A stretch of DNA of 64,000 nt from NCBI GenBank assembly GCA_008032935.1, contig CP032039.1, forward strand, positions 992,001-1,056,000, written 5' to 3'. Below, piece by piece: positions 38,411 through 47,520 of the stretch (the first letter of the stretch is position 1; the number at the start of each line of letters is the position of its first letter). Made by a program: the position numbers and the translations under genes. This stretch comes from Helicobacter pylori. GTDB taxonomy: Bacteria; Campylobacterota; Campylobacteria; Campylobacterales; Helicobacteraceae. The notes under the pieces were generated by a model. The model ran no database searches. It was given only the letters and a program-made list of their open reading frames with translations, and had not been told where the DNA came from.

Positions 38411-38761
38411 ATGATTGGCATAGATATTGTCTCTATTGCTAGGGTAGAAAAGTGCGTGAAACGCTTTGAAATGAGGTTTTTAGAGCGTTTTTTATCCCCA
38501 AGCGAGATTGTTTTATGCAAGGATAAATTTAGCAGTATCGCCGGGTTTTTCGCGCTTAAAGAGGCTTGCTCTAAAGCCCTTCAAGTGGGCATTGGTAAGG
38601 AATTGAGTTTTTTAGATATGCATATTTCTAAAAGCCCTAAAAACGCCCCCTTAATCACCCTTTCCAAAGAAAAAATGGATTATTTTAACATCCAAAGCTT
38701 GAGCGCGAGCATCAGCCATGACGCTGGTTTTGCGATAGCGGTTGTGATGGTTTCTTCGTAA
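38411..38761 (+). CDS. acpS: Holo-[acyl-carrier-protein] synthase AcpS
   Basis: Transfers phosphopantetheine from CoA to apo-ACP. 116 aa. The metal-binding GIDIVSIARVEK at the N-terminus and FFALKEACSKALQVGIG, then the C-terminal SISHDAGFAIAVVM, are diagnostic. Follows fliL by 6 bp. Confidence 0.95.
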   Translation: MIGIDIVSIARVEKCVKRFEMRFLERFLSPSEIVLCKDKFSSIAGFFALKEACSKALQVGIGKELSFLDMHISKSPKNAPLITLSKEKMDYFNIQSLSASISHDAGFAIAVVMVSS

Positions 38762-38913
38762 AATGTATCAATAACGCACCCTAAAACCCCCATAACATTC
38801 TGTTTTTAAAAAACGCTTAGCGGCTGTTAAAAAAAACACTAAAAACCTTTTTCAAATCGTTTTGATAACAAATTGTAAATAAATAAGATTAATTTTCAAT
38901 TCTTAAGCTGATT

Positions 38914-38933
38914 ATAATAATTATTCTTATAGT
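38914..38933 (+). promoter_or_regulatory. Fur-box-like operator overlapping the fecA -10
   Basis: ATAATAATTATTCTTAT (38914-38930) closely resembles the H. pylori Fur box TAATAATnATTATTA and overlaps a TATAGT -10 (38928-38933), 20 bp before the ATG. This fits iron repression of the downstream receptor. Confidence 0.7.
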
Positions 38934-38952
38934 ATGAATCGGTTTGAATTAA

Positions 38953-41349
38953 ATGAGAAAGGTTATCATAATGAATGGTTATTTGAGGGTAAAAACCCCG
39001 TATTTTTTAGCGTCGGTCGTTTTGACTTTTTGGACTTTTAATTCTTTTATGAGCGCGAAAGATAAGCACCATTTTTTAAAAAAAGTTACAACCACTGAGC
39101 AAAAATTCAGTTCCAGCGCCCCGCTTTCATATCAAAGCGAAGAGGTGCGTAATTCCACAAGCTCTCGCACGGTGATTTCCAACAAAGAACTCAAAAAAAC
39201 GGGTAATTTGAATATTGAAAACGCTTTGCAAAATGTGCCAGGGATTCAAATCAGAGACGCTACAGGCACAGGCGTGTTGCCTAAAATTTCGGTGCGCGGT
39301 TTTGGTGGGGGCGGTAACGGGCATAGCAATACGGGCATGATTTTAGTCAATGGTATCCCCATTTATGGCGCGCCGTATTCCAATATTGAATTGGCGATTT
39401 TCCCTGTAACTTTCCAGTCAGTGGATAGGATTGATGTGATTAAAGGGGGAACGAGCGTGCAATATGGCCCTAACACTTTTGGAGGCGTGGTGAATATCAT
39501 CACTAAAGAAATCCCTAAAGAGTGGGAAAATCAAGCGGCTGAAAGGATCACTTTTTGGGGGCGATCTTCTAATGGGAATTTTGTCGATCCCAAAGAAAAA
39601 GGCAAGCCTTTAGCCCAAACTTTAGGAAACCAAATGCTGTTTAACACTTATGGGCGAACGGCCGGGATGTTGGGTAAGTATATAGGCATTAGCGCTCAAG
39701 GCAATTGGATTAATGGGCAAGGTTTCAGGCAAAACAGCCCTACAAAGGTGCAAAACTACTTGCTTGATGCGATCTATAAGATTAATGCGACCAACACTTT
39801 TAAAGTTTATTACCAGTATTATCAATACAACTCTTACCATCCAGGCACTTTGAGCGCGCAAGATTACGCCTATAACCGCTTCATCAACGAGCGCCCTGAC
39901 AATCAAGATGGAGGGCGAGCCAAGCGCTTTGGGATCGTGTATCAAAATTATTTTGGCGATCCGGATAGGAAAGTGGGGGGCGATTTTAAATTCACTTATT
40001 TCACGCATGACATGAGCAGGGATTTTGGATTCTCTAACCAATACCAAAGCGTGTATATGAGCAGTCAAAACAAGATTTTACCCTTTAAAGGCAAGGGAGA
40101 AATCAGCGCGACTAACCCTAATTGCGGTCTGTATTCTTATAGCGATACGAATAGCCCTTGTTGGCAATTTTTTGATCAGATCCGCCGCTTCGTGGTGAAT
40201 GCTTTTGAGCCAAAACTCAATCTCGTAATCAATACCGGTAAAGTCAAACAAACTTTTAACATGGGGATGCGGTTTTTAACCGAAGATTTATACCGCCGAT
40301 CCATTACCAGGAAAAACCCTAGCGTGCCTAATAATGGGAGTGGGTTTGATGCAGGAACTTCACTCAATAATTTCAACAATTATACCGCTGTGTATGCCAG
40401 CGATGAAATCAATTTCAATAACGGCATGCTAACGATCACGCCGGGCTTGAGATACACTTTTTTAAATTACGAAAAAAAAGACGCTCCTCCTTTTAAAGCA
40501 GGTCAAACAGGAAAAACCATTAAAGAGCGTTATAACCAATGGAATCCGGCGCTGAATGTCGGCTATAAACCCATTAAGGATTGGTTGTTTTATTTCAACT
40601 ATCAAAGAAGTTATATCCCGCCCCAATTCAGCAATATCGGTAATTTTGTAGGCACAAGCACGGATTATTTTCAAATCTTTAATGTCATGGAAGGCGGCTC
40701 AAGATATTATTTCAACAACCAAGTGAGTTTTAATGCGAATTATTTTGTGATTTTTGCGAATCATTATTTTACTGGGCGCTATGGGGATAACAGAGAGCCG
40801 GTCAATGCGAGATCGCAAGGCGTGGAGCTGGAATTGTATTACACGCCGATTAGGGGGCTTAATTTCCATGCGGCTTACACTTTCATAGACGCTAATATCA
40901 CCAGCCACACGATGGTTACTAACCCTGCTAATCCTAAAGGGCCTAAAAAAGATATTTTTGGCAAAAAACTCCCTTTTGTCAGCCCGCACCAATTCATTTT
41001 AGACGCGAGTTACACTTACGCCAAAACCACGATTGGGTTGAGCTCTTTCTTTTATAGCCGCGCTTATACAGATGTGCTAAACACCGTGCCTTTCACTCAA
41101 TACGCGCCCACGATCAAAAATGGGGCCATCACCACCAAAACAGCGGGCATGACGCCGTGGTATTGGGTGTGGAATTTGCAAATTTCTAGCACTTTGTGGG
41201 AACGCAAAAAGCAAAGCGTTAATGCGAGCTTGCAAATCAATAACATTTTTAACATGAAATATTGGTTTAGCGGGATAGGCACTAGCCCTAACGGTAAAGA
41301 AGCCGCGCCTCCTAGAAGCATCACAGCGTATGTGAGCTATCATTTTTAA
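38953..41349 (+). CDS. TonB-dependent outer membrane receptor, FecA-like
   Basis: 798 aa. An N-terminal signal peptide (TPYFLASVVLTFWTFNSF), a TonB-box/plug region (NIENALQNVPGIQIRDATGT, VRGFGGGGNGHSNTGMILVN, then VIKGGTSVQYGPNTFGGVVN) and a 22-strand-type barrel ending in AYVSYHF. Known as an iron(III)-dicitrate (FecA)-type receptor in H. pylori annotation; the ligand may also be another metal chelate. Starts at ATG 38953, or ATG 38971. The Fur-like box upstream supports iron regulation. Single-gene unit; next gene is convergent. Confidence 0.93.
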   Translation: MRKVIIMNGYLRVKTPYFLASVVLTFWTFNSFMSAKDKHHFLKKVTTTEQKFSSSAPLSYQSEEVRNSTSSRTVISNKELKKTGNLNIENALQNVPGIQIRDATGTGVLPKISVRGFGGGGNGHSNTGMILVNGIPIYGAPYSNIELAIFPVTFQSVDRIDVIKGGTSVQYGPNTFGGVVNIITKEIPKEWENQAAERITFWGRSSNGNFVDPKEKGKPLAQTLGNQMLFNTYGRTAGMLGKYIGISAQGNWINGQGFRQNSPTKVQNYLLDAIYKINATNTFKVYYQYYQYNSYHPGTLSAQDYAYNRFINERPDNQDGGRAKRFGIVYQNYFGDPDRKVGGDFKFTYFTHDMSRDFGFSNQYQSVYMSSQNKILPFKGKGEISATNPNCGLYSYSDTNSPCWQFFDQIRRFVVNAFEPKLNLVINTGKVKQTFNMGMRFLTEDLYRRSITRKNPSVPNNGSGFDAGTSLNNFNNYTAVYASDEINFNNGMLTITPGLRYTFLNYEKKDAPPFKAGQTGKTIKERYNQWNPALNVGYKPIKDWLFYFNYQRSYIPPQFSNIGNFVGTSTDYFQIFNVMEGGSRYYFNNQVSFNANYFVIFANHYFTGRYGDNREPVNARSQGVELELYYTPIRGLNFHAAYTFIDANITSHTMVTNPANPKGPKKDIFGKKLPFVSPHQFILDASYTYAKTTIGLSSFFYSRAYTDVLNTVPFTQYAPTIKNGAITTKTAGMTPWYWVWNLQISSTLWERKKQSVNASLQINNIFNMKYWFSGIGTSPNGKEAAPPRSITAYVSYHF

Positions 41350-41359
41350 GGTTTAATCT

Positions 41360-41980
41360 TTATGGCTGTAGTTGCTTAAGGAGTTGGGCATAAAAAACAA
41401 CCCTTTGTTTTAAACGCTCCCTTAGAGCACGGTAATTAGGGCAAAAGATTTGAACGCAACGCCAAAAATTTTTGGAATGGTTTTTGTGGATCGTGTGGGC
41501 GAGTTCATGGATGATGACATAATCAATCGCTTCTTTTTGGGCGCAAACCAATAATAATGCAAAACTCAAGCGGTTATGATAAGAGCAACTCCCTAAAACT
41601 TTAGCGTTGTTTCTAATATTAAAACCGGTGTATGCAGTTTGCATTTTTTGAGCGCTTAAAGGGAGTTTCTGCTCCAAATAAGTTTTTAAGATTTTTTTAA
41701 GTTCTGTTAGGGTGTAATCGTTGGCGTTTTTCATCTCATCAAACACAAGGATTTTATTTTGATAGGTTTCTAGGCACGAGTGTAAAAGGGAGTGTTTTTC
41801 TTGCATGCTTAAAAAGGTTTTTTTTAGCCAAGCTTCTTGTTCTTTTAAAAAAGCGCTCGCCCTAACTTGAGGGCAAGAATCAGGCATTTTTAGAATCACT
41901 TCTAAAGAGGGCGTGATATTCAAGCTCAGGGTTTTGATTTTTTTACTTTTTTGAATGGTAATAGGAATATCATCTAGCAT
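41360..41980 (-). CDS. YgjP-like zinc metallopeptidase (DUF45)
   Basis: 206 aa. The HExxH zinc motif appears as VIIHELAHTIHKNHSKNFW with a downstream His, and the family sequence VLGSCSYHNRLSFALLL is present. Substrate unknown. It is convergent with fecA (10-bp gap) and divergent from the GT25 gene. Confidence 0.9.
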   Translation of the reverse strand: MLDDIPITIQKSKKIKTLSLNITPSLEVILKMPDSCPQVRASAFLKEQEAWLKKTFLSMQEKHSLLHSCLETYQNKILVFDEMKNANDYTLTELKKILKTYLEQKLPLSAQKMQTAYTGFNIRNNAKVLGSCSYHNRLSFALLLVCAQKEAIDYVIIHELAHTIHKNHSKNFWRCVQIFCPNYRALRERLKQRVVFYAQLLKQLQP

Positions 41981-42061
41981 GATGCGTATTTTACTAAAAT
42001 TTGCGCTAGAATGTAAGTCTGTTTAATATTGATTTTATTTGTATTAAGAATTAAGGCTAAC

Positions 42062-42907
42062 ATGCGTGTTTTTATTATTCATTTAAGCCCCAAAACCTGT
42101 CAAAATTTTTCTTTAAAAGAAACTCATATAACCCCCCTTTTAGAGAGCCTTAAACTTCAAGGGATTTCTTATGAAATTTTTGATGCGATCTATTCTAAAA
42201 TCTCTCCCACTCAATTACACCCCTTGATTTTAGAGCATTTGCACCCTTCTTTTATGATTGAAGATTTATGGGCTTTTTGTAAAAATAAAAAACACCCCCC
42301 TTGCACGTTAAAAAATTTCTTTTATGCGCTCAAGCATTGCGGGAAGAGGATGGGGTTTGGGGAGCTTGGGTGCTATGCGAGCCATTATTCGTTGTGGCAA
42401 AAATGCATAGAGCTCAATGAAGCGATCTGTATTTTAGAAGATGATATTATTGTAAAAGAGCGTTTTAAAGAGAGCCTAGAGTTTTGTTACCAACACATCA
42501 ACGAGTTAGGCTATATCCGTTTGATGCATTTAGAAGAAAATGTGGCTAAACAAAAAACTTCCATTAAAGGGGTTTCTCAAATCTTAAATTTTAAAGATGG
42601 CATTGGCACTCAAGGGTATGTTTTAGCCCCAAAAGCCGCGCAAAAATTGTTGAAATACAGCGCGAAAGAATGGGTGATGCCTATAGATTGCGTGATGGAT
42701 AGGCATTATTGGCATGGGGTCAAAAACTATGTGTTAGAAGAATTTGCGATCGCTTGCGATGGAATGAACACTCAAAACTCCAACACAGAAAAACAAAGGC
42801 CTAAAAAATTACCTTTAAGCATTAGGATTGGCCGTTTTTTACATAAAAGCGCGCTTAAACAATGGAATGTTTTGAAATCGTTTTTTCCTAATCATATAAT
42901 CAAGTGA
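42062..42907 (+). CDS. GT25-family glycosyltransferase (second copy)
   Basis: 281 aa. The start ATG 42062 (RVFIIHLSPKTCQNF) is preferred over an in-frame upstream codon at 42029 because AAGG sits 5 bp upstream and the N-terminus aligns with the other copy. Motifs: GFGELGCYASHYSLWQKCIE, ICILEDDIIV, GIGTQGYVLAPKAAQKLL, PIDCVMDRHYWHG. It is a paralogue of the enzyme at 23031-23852 and probably adds galactose or a related sugar to LPS; its exact acceptor is not known from sequence. Confidence 0.9.
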   Translation: MRVFIIHLSPKTCQNFSLKETHITPLLESLKLQGISYEIFDAIYSKISPTQLHPLILEHLHPSFMIEDLWAFCKNKKHPPCTLKNFFYALKHCGKRMGFGELGCYASHYSLWQKCIELNEAICILEDDIIVKERFKESLEFCYQHINELGYIRLMHLEENVAKQKTSIKGVSQILNFKDGIGTQGYVLAPKAAQKLLKYSAKEWVMPIDCVMDRHYWHGVKNYVLEEFAIACDGMNTQNSNTEKQRPKKLPLSIRIGRFLHKSALKQWNVLKSFFPNHIIK

Positions 42908-42981
42908 TAATCGTTATTAAACATGCTATATTTCTTTTTTTTATAAAACTCAATATTATTGAATAAAACTAGGGAGTTAGA

Positions 42982-44016
42982 ATGATCTTAAAACGAGTTA
43001 CTGAGGCTTTAGAAGCGTATAAAAATGGCGAAATGCTCATTGTCATGGACGATGAAGATAGGGAAAATGAGGGGGATTTGGTTTTGGCTGGGATTTTTTC
43101 TACCCCTGAGAAAATCAATTTCATGGCCACGCATGCTAGGGGGTTGATTTGTGTGTCTTTAACCAAAGATTTAGCGAACAAATTTGAATTACCCCCTATG
43201 GTTAGCGTGAATGATTCTAACCATGAGACCGCTTTCACGGTTTCCATTGACGCTAAAGAAGCCAGAACCGGGATTTCTGCTTTTGAAAGGCATCTAACGA
43301 TTGAATTATTGTGTAAAGACACGACTAAACCGAGCGATTTTGTGCGCCCGGGGCATATTTTCCCTTTGATTGCAAAAGATGGAGGCGTGTTAGCGCGCAC
43401 CGGTCATACTGAAGCGAGCGTGGATTTGTGCAAATTAGCTGGATTAAAGCCGGTGAGCGTGATTTGTGAAATCATGAAAGAAGACGGCTCTATGGCGAGA
43501 AGGGGGGATAAATTTTTGAGCGACTTTGCCCTTAAACATAATCTTAAAACCCTCTATGTTTCTGATTTGATTAGCTATCGTTTGGAAAATGAAAGTTTGC
43601 TGAAAATGTTTTGCCAAGAAGAAAGAGAATTTTTAAAACACCAAACGCAATGCTACACTTTTTTAGACCACCAGCAAAAAAACCATTACGCTTTTAAGTT
43701 TAAAGGTGCAAAAACCCATGATTTAGCCCCTTTAGTGCGTTTCCACCCTATCAAAGAGGATTTTGATTTTTTAACGACTGGTGCGTTTGAAGCGTTTTTT
43801 AAGGCTTTAGAATATTTGAAGCGCGAAGGGGGTTATTTGATCTTTATGAACACCCATTCTGAACAAAACAATATCGTTAAAGATTTTGGGATCGGGGCGT
43901 TGGTGTTAAAAAATTTGGGGATAAAGGATTTCAGGCTTTTAAGCTCTTCTGAAGACAGGCAGTATAAGGCTTTGAGCGGGTTTGGGCTTAAGCTTGTAGA
44001 AACGATTAGCCTTTGA
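42982..44016 (+). CDS. ribBA: RibBA-type protein: DHBP synthase with a degenerate GTP cyclohydrolase II domain
   Basis: 344 aa. The N-terminal RibB domain (about residues 1-200) is intact: DDEDRENEGDLV, ATHARGLICVS, RPGHIFPLIAKDGGV and RTGHTEASVDLCKLAG. It converts ribulose-5-phosphate to 3,4-dihydroxy-2-butanone-4-phosphate for riboflavin. The C-terminal ~140 residues align with RibA but lack the zinc-binding Cys cluster and conserved catalytic motifs, so cyclohydrolase activity is unlikely. A stand-alone RibA with all motifs lies at 45061. Confidence 0.93.
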   Translation: MILKRVTEALEAYKNGEMLIVMDDEDRENEGDLVLAGIFSTPEKINFMATHARGLICVSLTKDLANKFELPPMVSVNDSNHETAFTVSIDAKEARTGISAFERHLTIELLCKDTTKPSDFVRPGHIFPLIAKDGGVLARTGHTEASVDLCKLAGLKPVSVICEIMKEDGSMARRGDKFLSDFALKHNLKTLYVSDLISYRLENESLLKMFCQEEREFLKHQTQCYTFLDHQQKNHYAFKFKGAKTHDLAPLVRFHPIKEDFDFLTTGAFEAFFKALEYLKREGGYLIFMNTHSEQNNIVKDFGIGALVLKNLGIKDFRLLSSSEDRQYKALSGFGLKLVETISL

Positions 44017-44058
44017 GGCTTGTTGGGTTTTATTGAATGTGTTGTAATGTTTTTAAGG

Positions 44059-44064
44059 TATAAT
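44059..44064 (+). promoter_or_regulatory. -10 element for the DUF3943 gene
   Basis: TATAAT at 44059-44064, 39 bp before the ATG at 44103. Confidence 0.55.
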
Positions 44065-44102
44065 AAACCCTTTTTAAGTCAAGCAATAAAGTTTGCAACC
44101 TG

Positions 44103-44942
44103 ATGAGAGTAATAATAGAGTTTATGCTGATTTCATTAAAAACATTCCTAAAAATATTATTGAAAATATTCCTAAAAACATTCCAAAAGATTTGGATGGT
44201 TTTGGTTATTATTTGGGGGTTAGGCTGTAGTTTTTTAAACGCTAACAGCGTTCAATTAGAAGAAACGCTCAGACGAAATCCTAAAAATCTTATTTGGCAA
44301 CACTTTAAAAAGAGGTTTAAAAAGAGCAACACGATCCCTTATGCCCCAAATAGCCGTTGGAAATATTTAGGCACGAGTGTTGGGATTTTAGGCGTGTCTT
44401 TGGTGATAGGGATTGTGGGGTTGTATCTCATGCCAGAGAGCGTAACGAATTGGGATAGAGAAAAATTTGGGATCAAAAGCTGGTTTGAAAATGTCCGCAT
44501 GGGGCCAAAACTAGACAATGATAGTTTTATTTTCAATGAAATTTTGCACCCTTATTTTGGGGCTATGTATTATATGCAACCGCGCATGGCTGGGTTTGGT
44601 TGGATGGTATCAGCGTTTTTTTCTTTTATCACTTCTACGCTTTTTTGGGAATATGGCTTGGAAGCGTTTGTGGAAGTGCCTAGCTGGCAGGATCTAGTGA
44701 TCACGCCTTTATTGGGTTCGATATTGGGGGAAGGGTTTTATCAGCTCACGCGCTATATCCAACGCAACGAAGGCAAGCTTTTTGGCTCTTTATTTTTAGG
44801 GCGCTTGGTCATCGCTCTTATGGATCCTATCGGTTTTATCATTAGGGATTTAGGGCTTGGGGAAGCTTTAGGGATTCATAATAAACATGAAATCCGTTCT
44901 AGCTTAGGCCCCAATGGTTTGAATTTGACTTACAAATTTTAA
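44103..44942 (+). CDS. DUF3943-family envelope protein
   Basis: 279 aa. A long hydrophobic N-terminal region with repetitive LKTFLKILLKIFLKTFQ, then IWMVLVIIWGLGCSFLNANS, likely signal/anchor. The body carries the DUF3943 pattern: YLGTSVGILGVSLVIGIVG, LHPYFGAMYYMQPR, FFSFITSTLFWEYGLEAF, then PLLGSILGEGFYQLTRYI, followed by LMDPIGFIIRD. Start uncertain between ATG 44103 and 44124. Probably outer-membrane or periplasm-associated; function unknown. Confidence 0.82.
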   Translation: MRVIIEFMLISLKTFLKILLKIFLKTFQKIWMVLVIIWGLGCSFLNANSVQLEETLRRNPKNLIWQHFKKRFKKSNTIPYAPNSRWKYLGTSVGILGVSLVIGIVGLYLMPESVTNWDREKFGIKSWFENVRMGPKLDNDSFIFNEILHPYFGAMYYMQPRMAGFGWMVSAFFSFITSTLFWEYGLEAFVEVPSWQDLVITPLLGSILGEGFYQLTRYIQRNEGKLFGSLFLGRLVIALMDPIGFIIRDLGLGEALGIHNKHEIRSSLGPNGLNLTYKF

Positions 44943-45007
44943 AGGAGTAACCCGCATCAAGCGATTTTAAAAACATTTTTATCGGCACAAATTATAAAGA
45001 GTTTTGA

Positions 45008-45013
45008 TAGAAT
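45008..45013 (+). promoter_or_regulatory. Possible -10 element for ribA
   Basis: TAGAAT lies 48-53 bp before the TTG start of ribA in the 118-bp gap. Confidence 0.35.
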
Positions 45014-45060
45014 ACCTTTTTTTAAAAGATGCGTTTTAAAAACTAATTTTAGGAGTATCC

Positions 45061-45639
45061 TTGAAACGATTAGAAGTTTCTAACCAAGCCAAATTACCCA
45101 CTCAATTTGGGGAGTTTTGTATCCAGTGTTTTAGAGAAAAGGGTTCTAATGGCTCTAAAGATCATTTAGTGGTTTTCACCCCTAATTTTTCTCAAAACCC
45201 CTTAGTGCGTTTGCATTCAGAATGCTTAACGGGTGATGCTCTAGGCTCTCAAAAATGCGATTGCGGGGGGGCGTTGCAAATGGCGTTAGAAAGGATTTCT
45301 AAAGAAGGGGGGCTAGTGATTTATTTGCGCCAAGAAGGGCGTGGGATAGGGCTATTTAATAAAGTCAATGCCTACGCTTTGCAAGATAAGGGCTATGATA
45401 CCATTCAAGCCAATGAAATGATAGGGTTTAAAGACGATGAAAGGGATTATAGTATTGCGGGTGAAATTTTAGAATATTACGGCATTAAAAAAATGCGCTT
45501 ACTCACAAACAACCCTCTAAAAATCGCCGCTTTAGAAAAATACGCTGAGGTAACAAGAGAGAGCTTGATCGTGTGCGCTAATGAGCACAATCAAGGGTAT
45601 TTGGAAGTCAAAAAGCTCAAAATGGGGCATTTATTGTGA
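45061..45639 (+). CDS. ribA: GTP cyclohydrolase II RibA
   Basis: 192 aa. Catalyses the first step of riboflavin synthesis. The zinc site is complete: [20 protein letters not shown] (three Cys). The GTP-binding/catalytic segment [11 protein letters not shown] and TNNPLK follow. TTG start with TAGGAG upstream. A 7-G run at 45265-45271 is in frame. It supplies the activity apparently missing from the RibBA C-domain. Confidence 0.96.
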   Translation: MKRLEVSNQAKLPTQFGEFCIQCFREKGSNGSKDHLVVFTPNFSQNPLVRLHSECLTGDALGSQKCDCGGALQMALERISKEGGLVIYLRQEGRGIGLFNKVNAYALQDKGYDTIQANEMIGFKDDERDYSIAGEILEYYGIKKMRLLTNNPLKIAALEKYAEVTRESLIVCANEHNQGYLEVKKLKMGHLL

Positions 45640-45711
45640 AAACCATTGAAGCGCTTTAAAGAGGTTTTAAAATATTAAAATCATGCTTTTAAAAATTTAA
45701 TATAAGGGTAA

Positions 45712-45936
45712 ATGATGGTAGAAGTGCGATTTTTTGGACCCATAAAAGAAGAAAATTTTTTCATCAAAGCGAGTGATTTAAAGGAATTAAGAGCGATTTT
45801 ACAAGAAAAAGAGGGCTTAAAAGAGTGGTTGGGCGTTTGCGCGATAGCCCTTAATGATCGTTTAATAGATAATTTAAACACGCCTTTAAAAGAGGGCGAT
45901 GTAATAAGCTTGTTGCCGCCGGTTTGTGGGGGCTAG
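45712..45936 (+). CDS. moaD: Molybdopterin synthase sulfur-carrier subunit MoaD
   Basis: 74-aa ubiquitin-like protein (VEVRFFGPIKEENFFIK) ending in PPVCGG, whose C-terminal GlyGly is thiocarboxylated. Two adjacent ATG codons (45712 and 45715); AAGG upstream favours the second. The stop is immediately followed by the GTG of moaE. Confidence 0.93.
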   Translation: MMVEVRFFGPIKEENFFIKASDLKELRAILQEKEGLKEWLGVCAIALNDRLIDNLNTPLKEGDVISLLPPVCGG

Positions 45937-46374
45937 GTGTTAAAAATCATTCAAGGGGCATTAGATACTGACAAGCTTTTAAAAGCCTACCAAGAGGAAG
46001 CTTGCGCGAAAAACTTTGGAGCGTTTTGCGTGTTTGTGGGGATTGTGAGAAAAGAGGATAACATTCAAGGCTTGAGTTTTGATATTTATGAGGCGCTATT
46101 AAAGACTTGGTTTGAAAAATGGCACCATAAAGCCAAAGATTTGGGCGTGGTGTTAAAAATGGCGCACAGCCTGGGCGATGTTTTGATAGGACAAAGCTCA
46201 TTTTTATGCGTTTTAATGGGAAAGAATAGAAAAAATGCCTTAGAACTATACGAATATTTTATTGAAGATTTTAAGCGTAACGCTCCTATTTGGAAATACG
46301 ATTTGATTGATAATAAACGCATTTACGCTAAAGAAAGAAGCCACCTTTTAAAAGGGAGTGGGCTTTTAGCTTAA
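45937..46374 (+). CDS. moaE: Molybdopterin synthase catalytic subunit MoaE
   Basis: 145 aa. GTG start directly after the moaD stop. Family features: GAFCVFVGIVRKEDNIQGL, FDIYEALLKTWFEKW, HSLGDVLIGQSSFLCVLMG, and the C-terminal PIWKYDLIDNK (usual PIWK motif with the catalytic Lys). Forms the MoaD2-MoaE2 molybdopterin synthase. Confidence 0.94.
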   Translation: MLKIIQGALDTDKLLKAYQEEACAKNFGAFCVFVGIVRKEDNIQGLSFDIYEALLKTWFEKWHHKAKDLGVVLKMAHSLGDVLIGQSSFLCVLMGKNRKNALELYEYFIEDFKRNAPIWKYDLIDNKRIYAKERSHLLKGSGLLA

Positions 46375-46386
46375 AAAGGAGTTAAA

Positions 46387-46917
46387 ATGCAAACGATTCA
46401 TATAGGCGTTTTGAGCGCAAGCGATAGGGCGTCAAAAGGGATTTATGAAGATTTAAGCGGGAAAGCGATACAAGAAGTGTTGAGCGAATACCTGCTCAAT
46501 CCTTTAGAATTCCATTATGAAATTGTCGCTGATGAAAGGGATTTAATTGAAAAATCGCTGATTAAAATGTGCGATGAATACCAATGCGATCTAGTCGTTA
46601 CCACAGGAGGCACAGGCCCTGCTTTAAGAGACATAACCCCAGAAGCCACAGAAAAAGTGTGCCAAAAAATGCTTCCTGGTTTTGGAGAGCTTATGCGAAT
46701 GACTAGTTTAAAATATGTGCCTACAGCGATTCTATCGCGCCAGAGCGCTGGCATTAGGAATAAGAGTTTGATCATTAATCTTCCTGGTAAGCCAAAAAGC
46801 ATTAGAGAATGCTTAGAGGCGGTTTTTCCAGCGATTCCTTATTGCGTGGATTTGATTTTAGGGAATTATATGCAAGTGAATGAAAAAAACATTCAAGCGT
46901 TTCGCCCCAAACAATAA
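46387..46917 (+). CDS. mogA: Molybdopterin adenylyltransferase MogA
   Basis: 176 aa. Adenylates molybdopterin before metal insertion. MPT-binding motifs VTTGGTGPALRDITPEAT, SRQSAGIRNKSLIINLPGKP, and the N-terminal IGVLSASDRASKG. SD AAAAGGAG. Part of the moaD-moaE-mogA-moaC cluster. Confidence 0.94.
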   Translation: MQTIHIGVLSASDRASKGIYEDLSGKAIQEVLSEYLLNPLEFHYEIVADERDLIEKSLIKMCDEYQCDLVVTTGGTGPALRDITPEATEKVCQKMLPGFGELMRMTSLKYVPTAILSRQSAGIRNKSLIINLPGKPKSIRECLEAVFPAIPYCVDLILGNYMQVNEKNIQAFRPKQ

Positions 46918-46925
46918 GGTAAAAA

Positions 46926-47402
46926 ATGCCGCTCACTCATTTGAATGAAGAAAATCAGCCTAAAATGGTGGATATAGGGGATAAGGAAACCACTGAAAGA
47001 ATCGCTCTAGCGAGCGGTCGTATCAGCATGAATAAAGAAGCTTATGACGCTATTATCAATCATGGCGTCAAAAAGGGTCCGGTGTTACAGACTGCTATTA
47101 TTGCTGGGATCATGGGGGCTAAAAAGACAAGCGAGCTCATTCCCATGTGCCATTCAATCATGCTCAATGGGGTGGATATTGATATTTTAGAAGAAAAAGA
47201 GACTTGCAGTTTTAAACTCTATGCGAGAGTCAAAACTCAAGCTAAAACGGGCGTAGAAATGGAAGCGCTAATGAGTGTGAGCGTAGGGCTTTTAACCATT
47301 TATGACATGGTGAAAGCCATTGATAAGAGCATGACAATTAGCGGTGTGATGTTGGAGCATAAAAGTGGAGGCAAAAGTGGGGATTATAACGCTAAAAAAT
47401 AG
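46926..47402 (+). CDS. moaC: Cyclic pyranopterin monophosphate synthase MoaC
   Basis: 158 aa. Acts with MoaA (not in the window) in the first step of Moco synthesis. Conserved [50 protein letters not shown] and C-terminal SGGKSGDY. Follows mogA by 8 bp. Confidence 0.96.
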   Translation: MPLTHLNEENQPKMVDIGDKETTERIALASGRISMNKEAYDAIINHGVKKGPVLQTAIIAGIMGAKKTSELIPMCHSIMLNGVDIDILEEKETCSFKLYARVKTQAKTGVEMEALMSVSVGLLTIYDMVKAIDKSMTISGVMLEHKSGGKSGDYNAKK

Positions 47403-47432
47403 AAAAAAACTAATAATCTAAAGATGTTAGGG

Positions 47433-47438
47433 TAAAAT
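47433..47438 (+). promoter_or_regulatory. Possible -10 element for hpaA
   Basis: TAAAAT about 85 bp upstream of the hpaA ATG in the 118-bp gap after moaC. Confidence 0.3.
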
Positions 47439-47520
47439 AACATTTTGACAACAAAAGCGTGTTGGTTGCTTCGGGTTTGTTGTTATAGAAGTCTGAAATA
47501 TTACAATCAAGGATAGAACG

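Noticed and set aside
41097-41343. Minus-strand frames within the FecA-like gene
   Set aside because: They are shadows of the long barrel gene with unlikely Arg/His-rich composition and no RBS.
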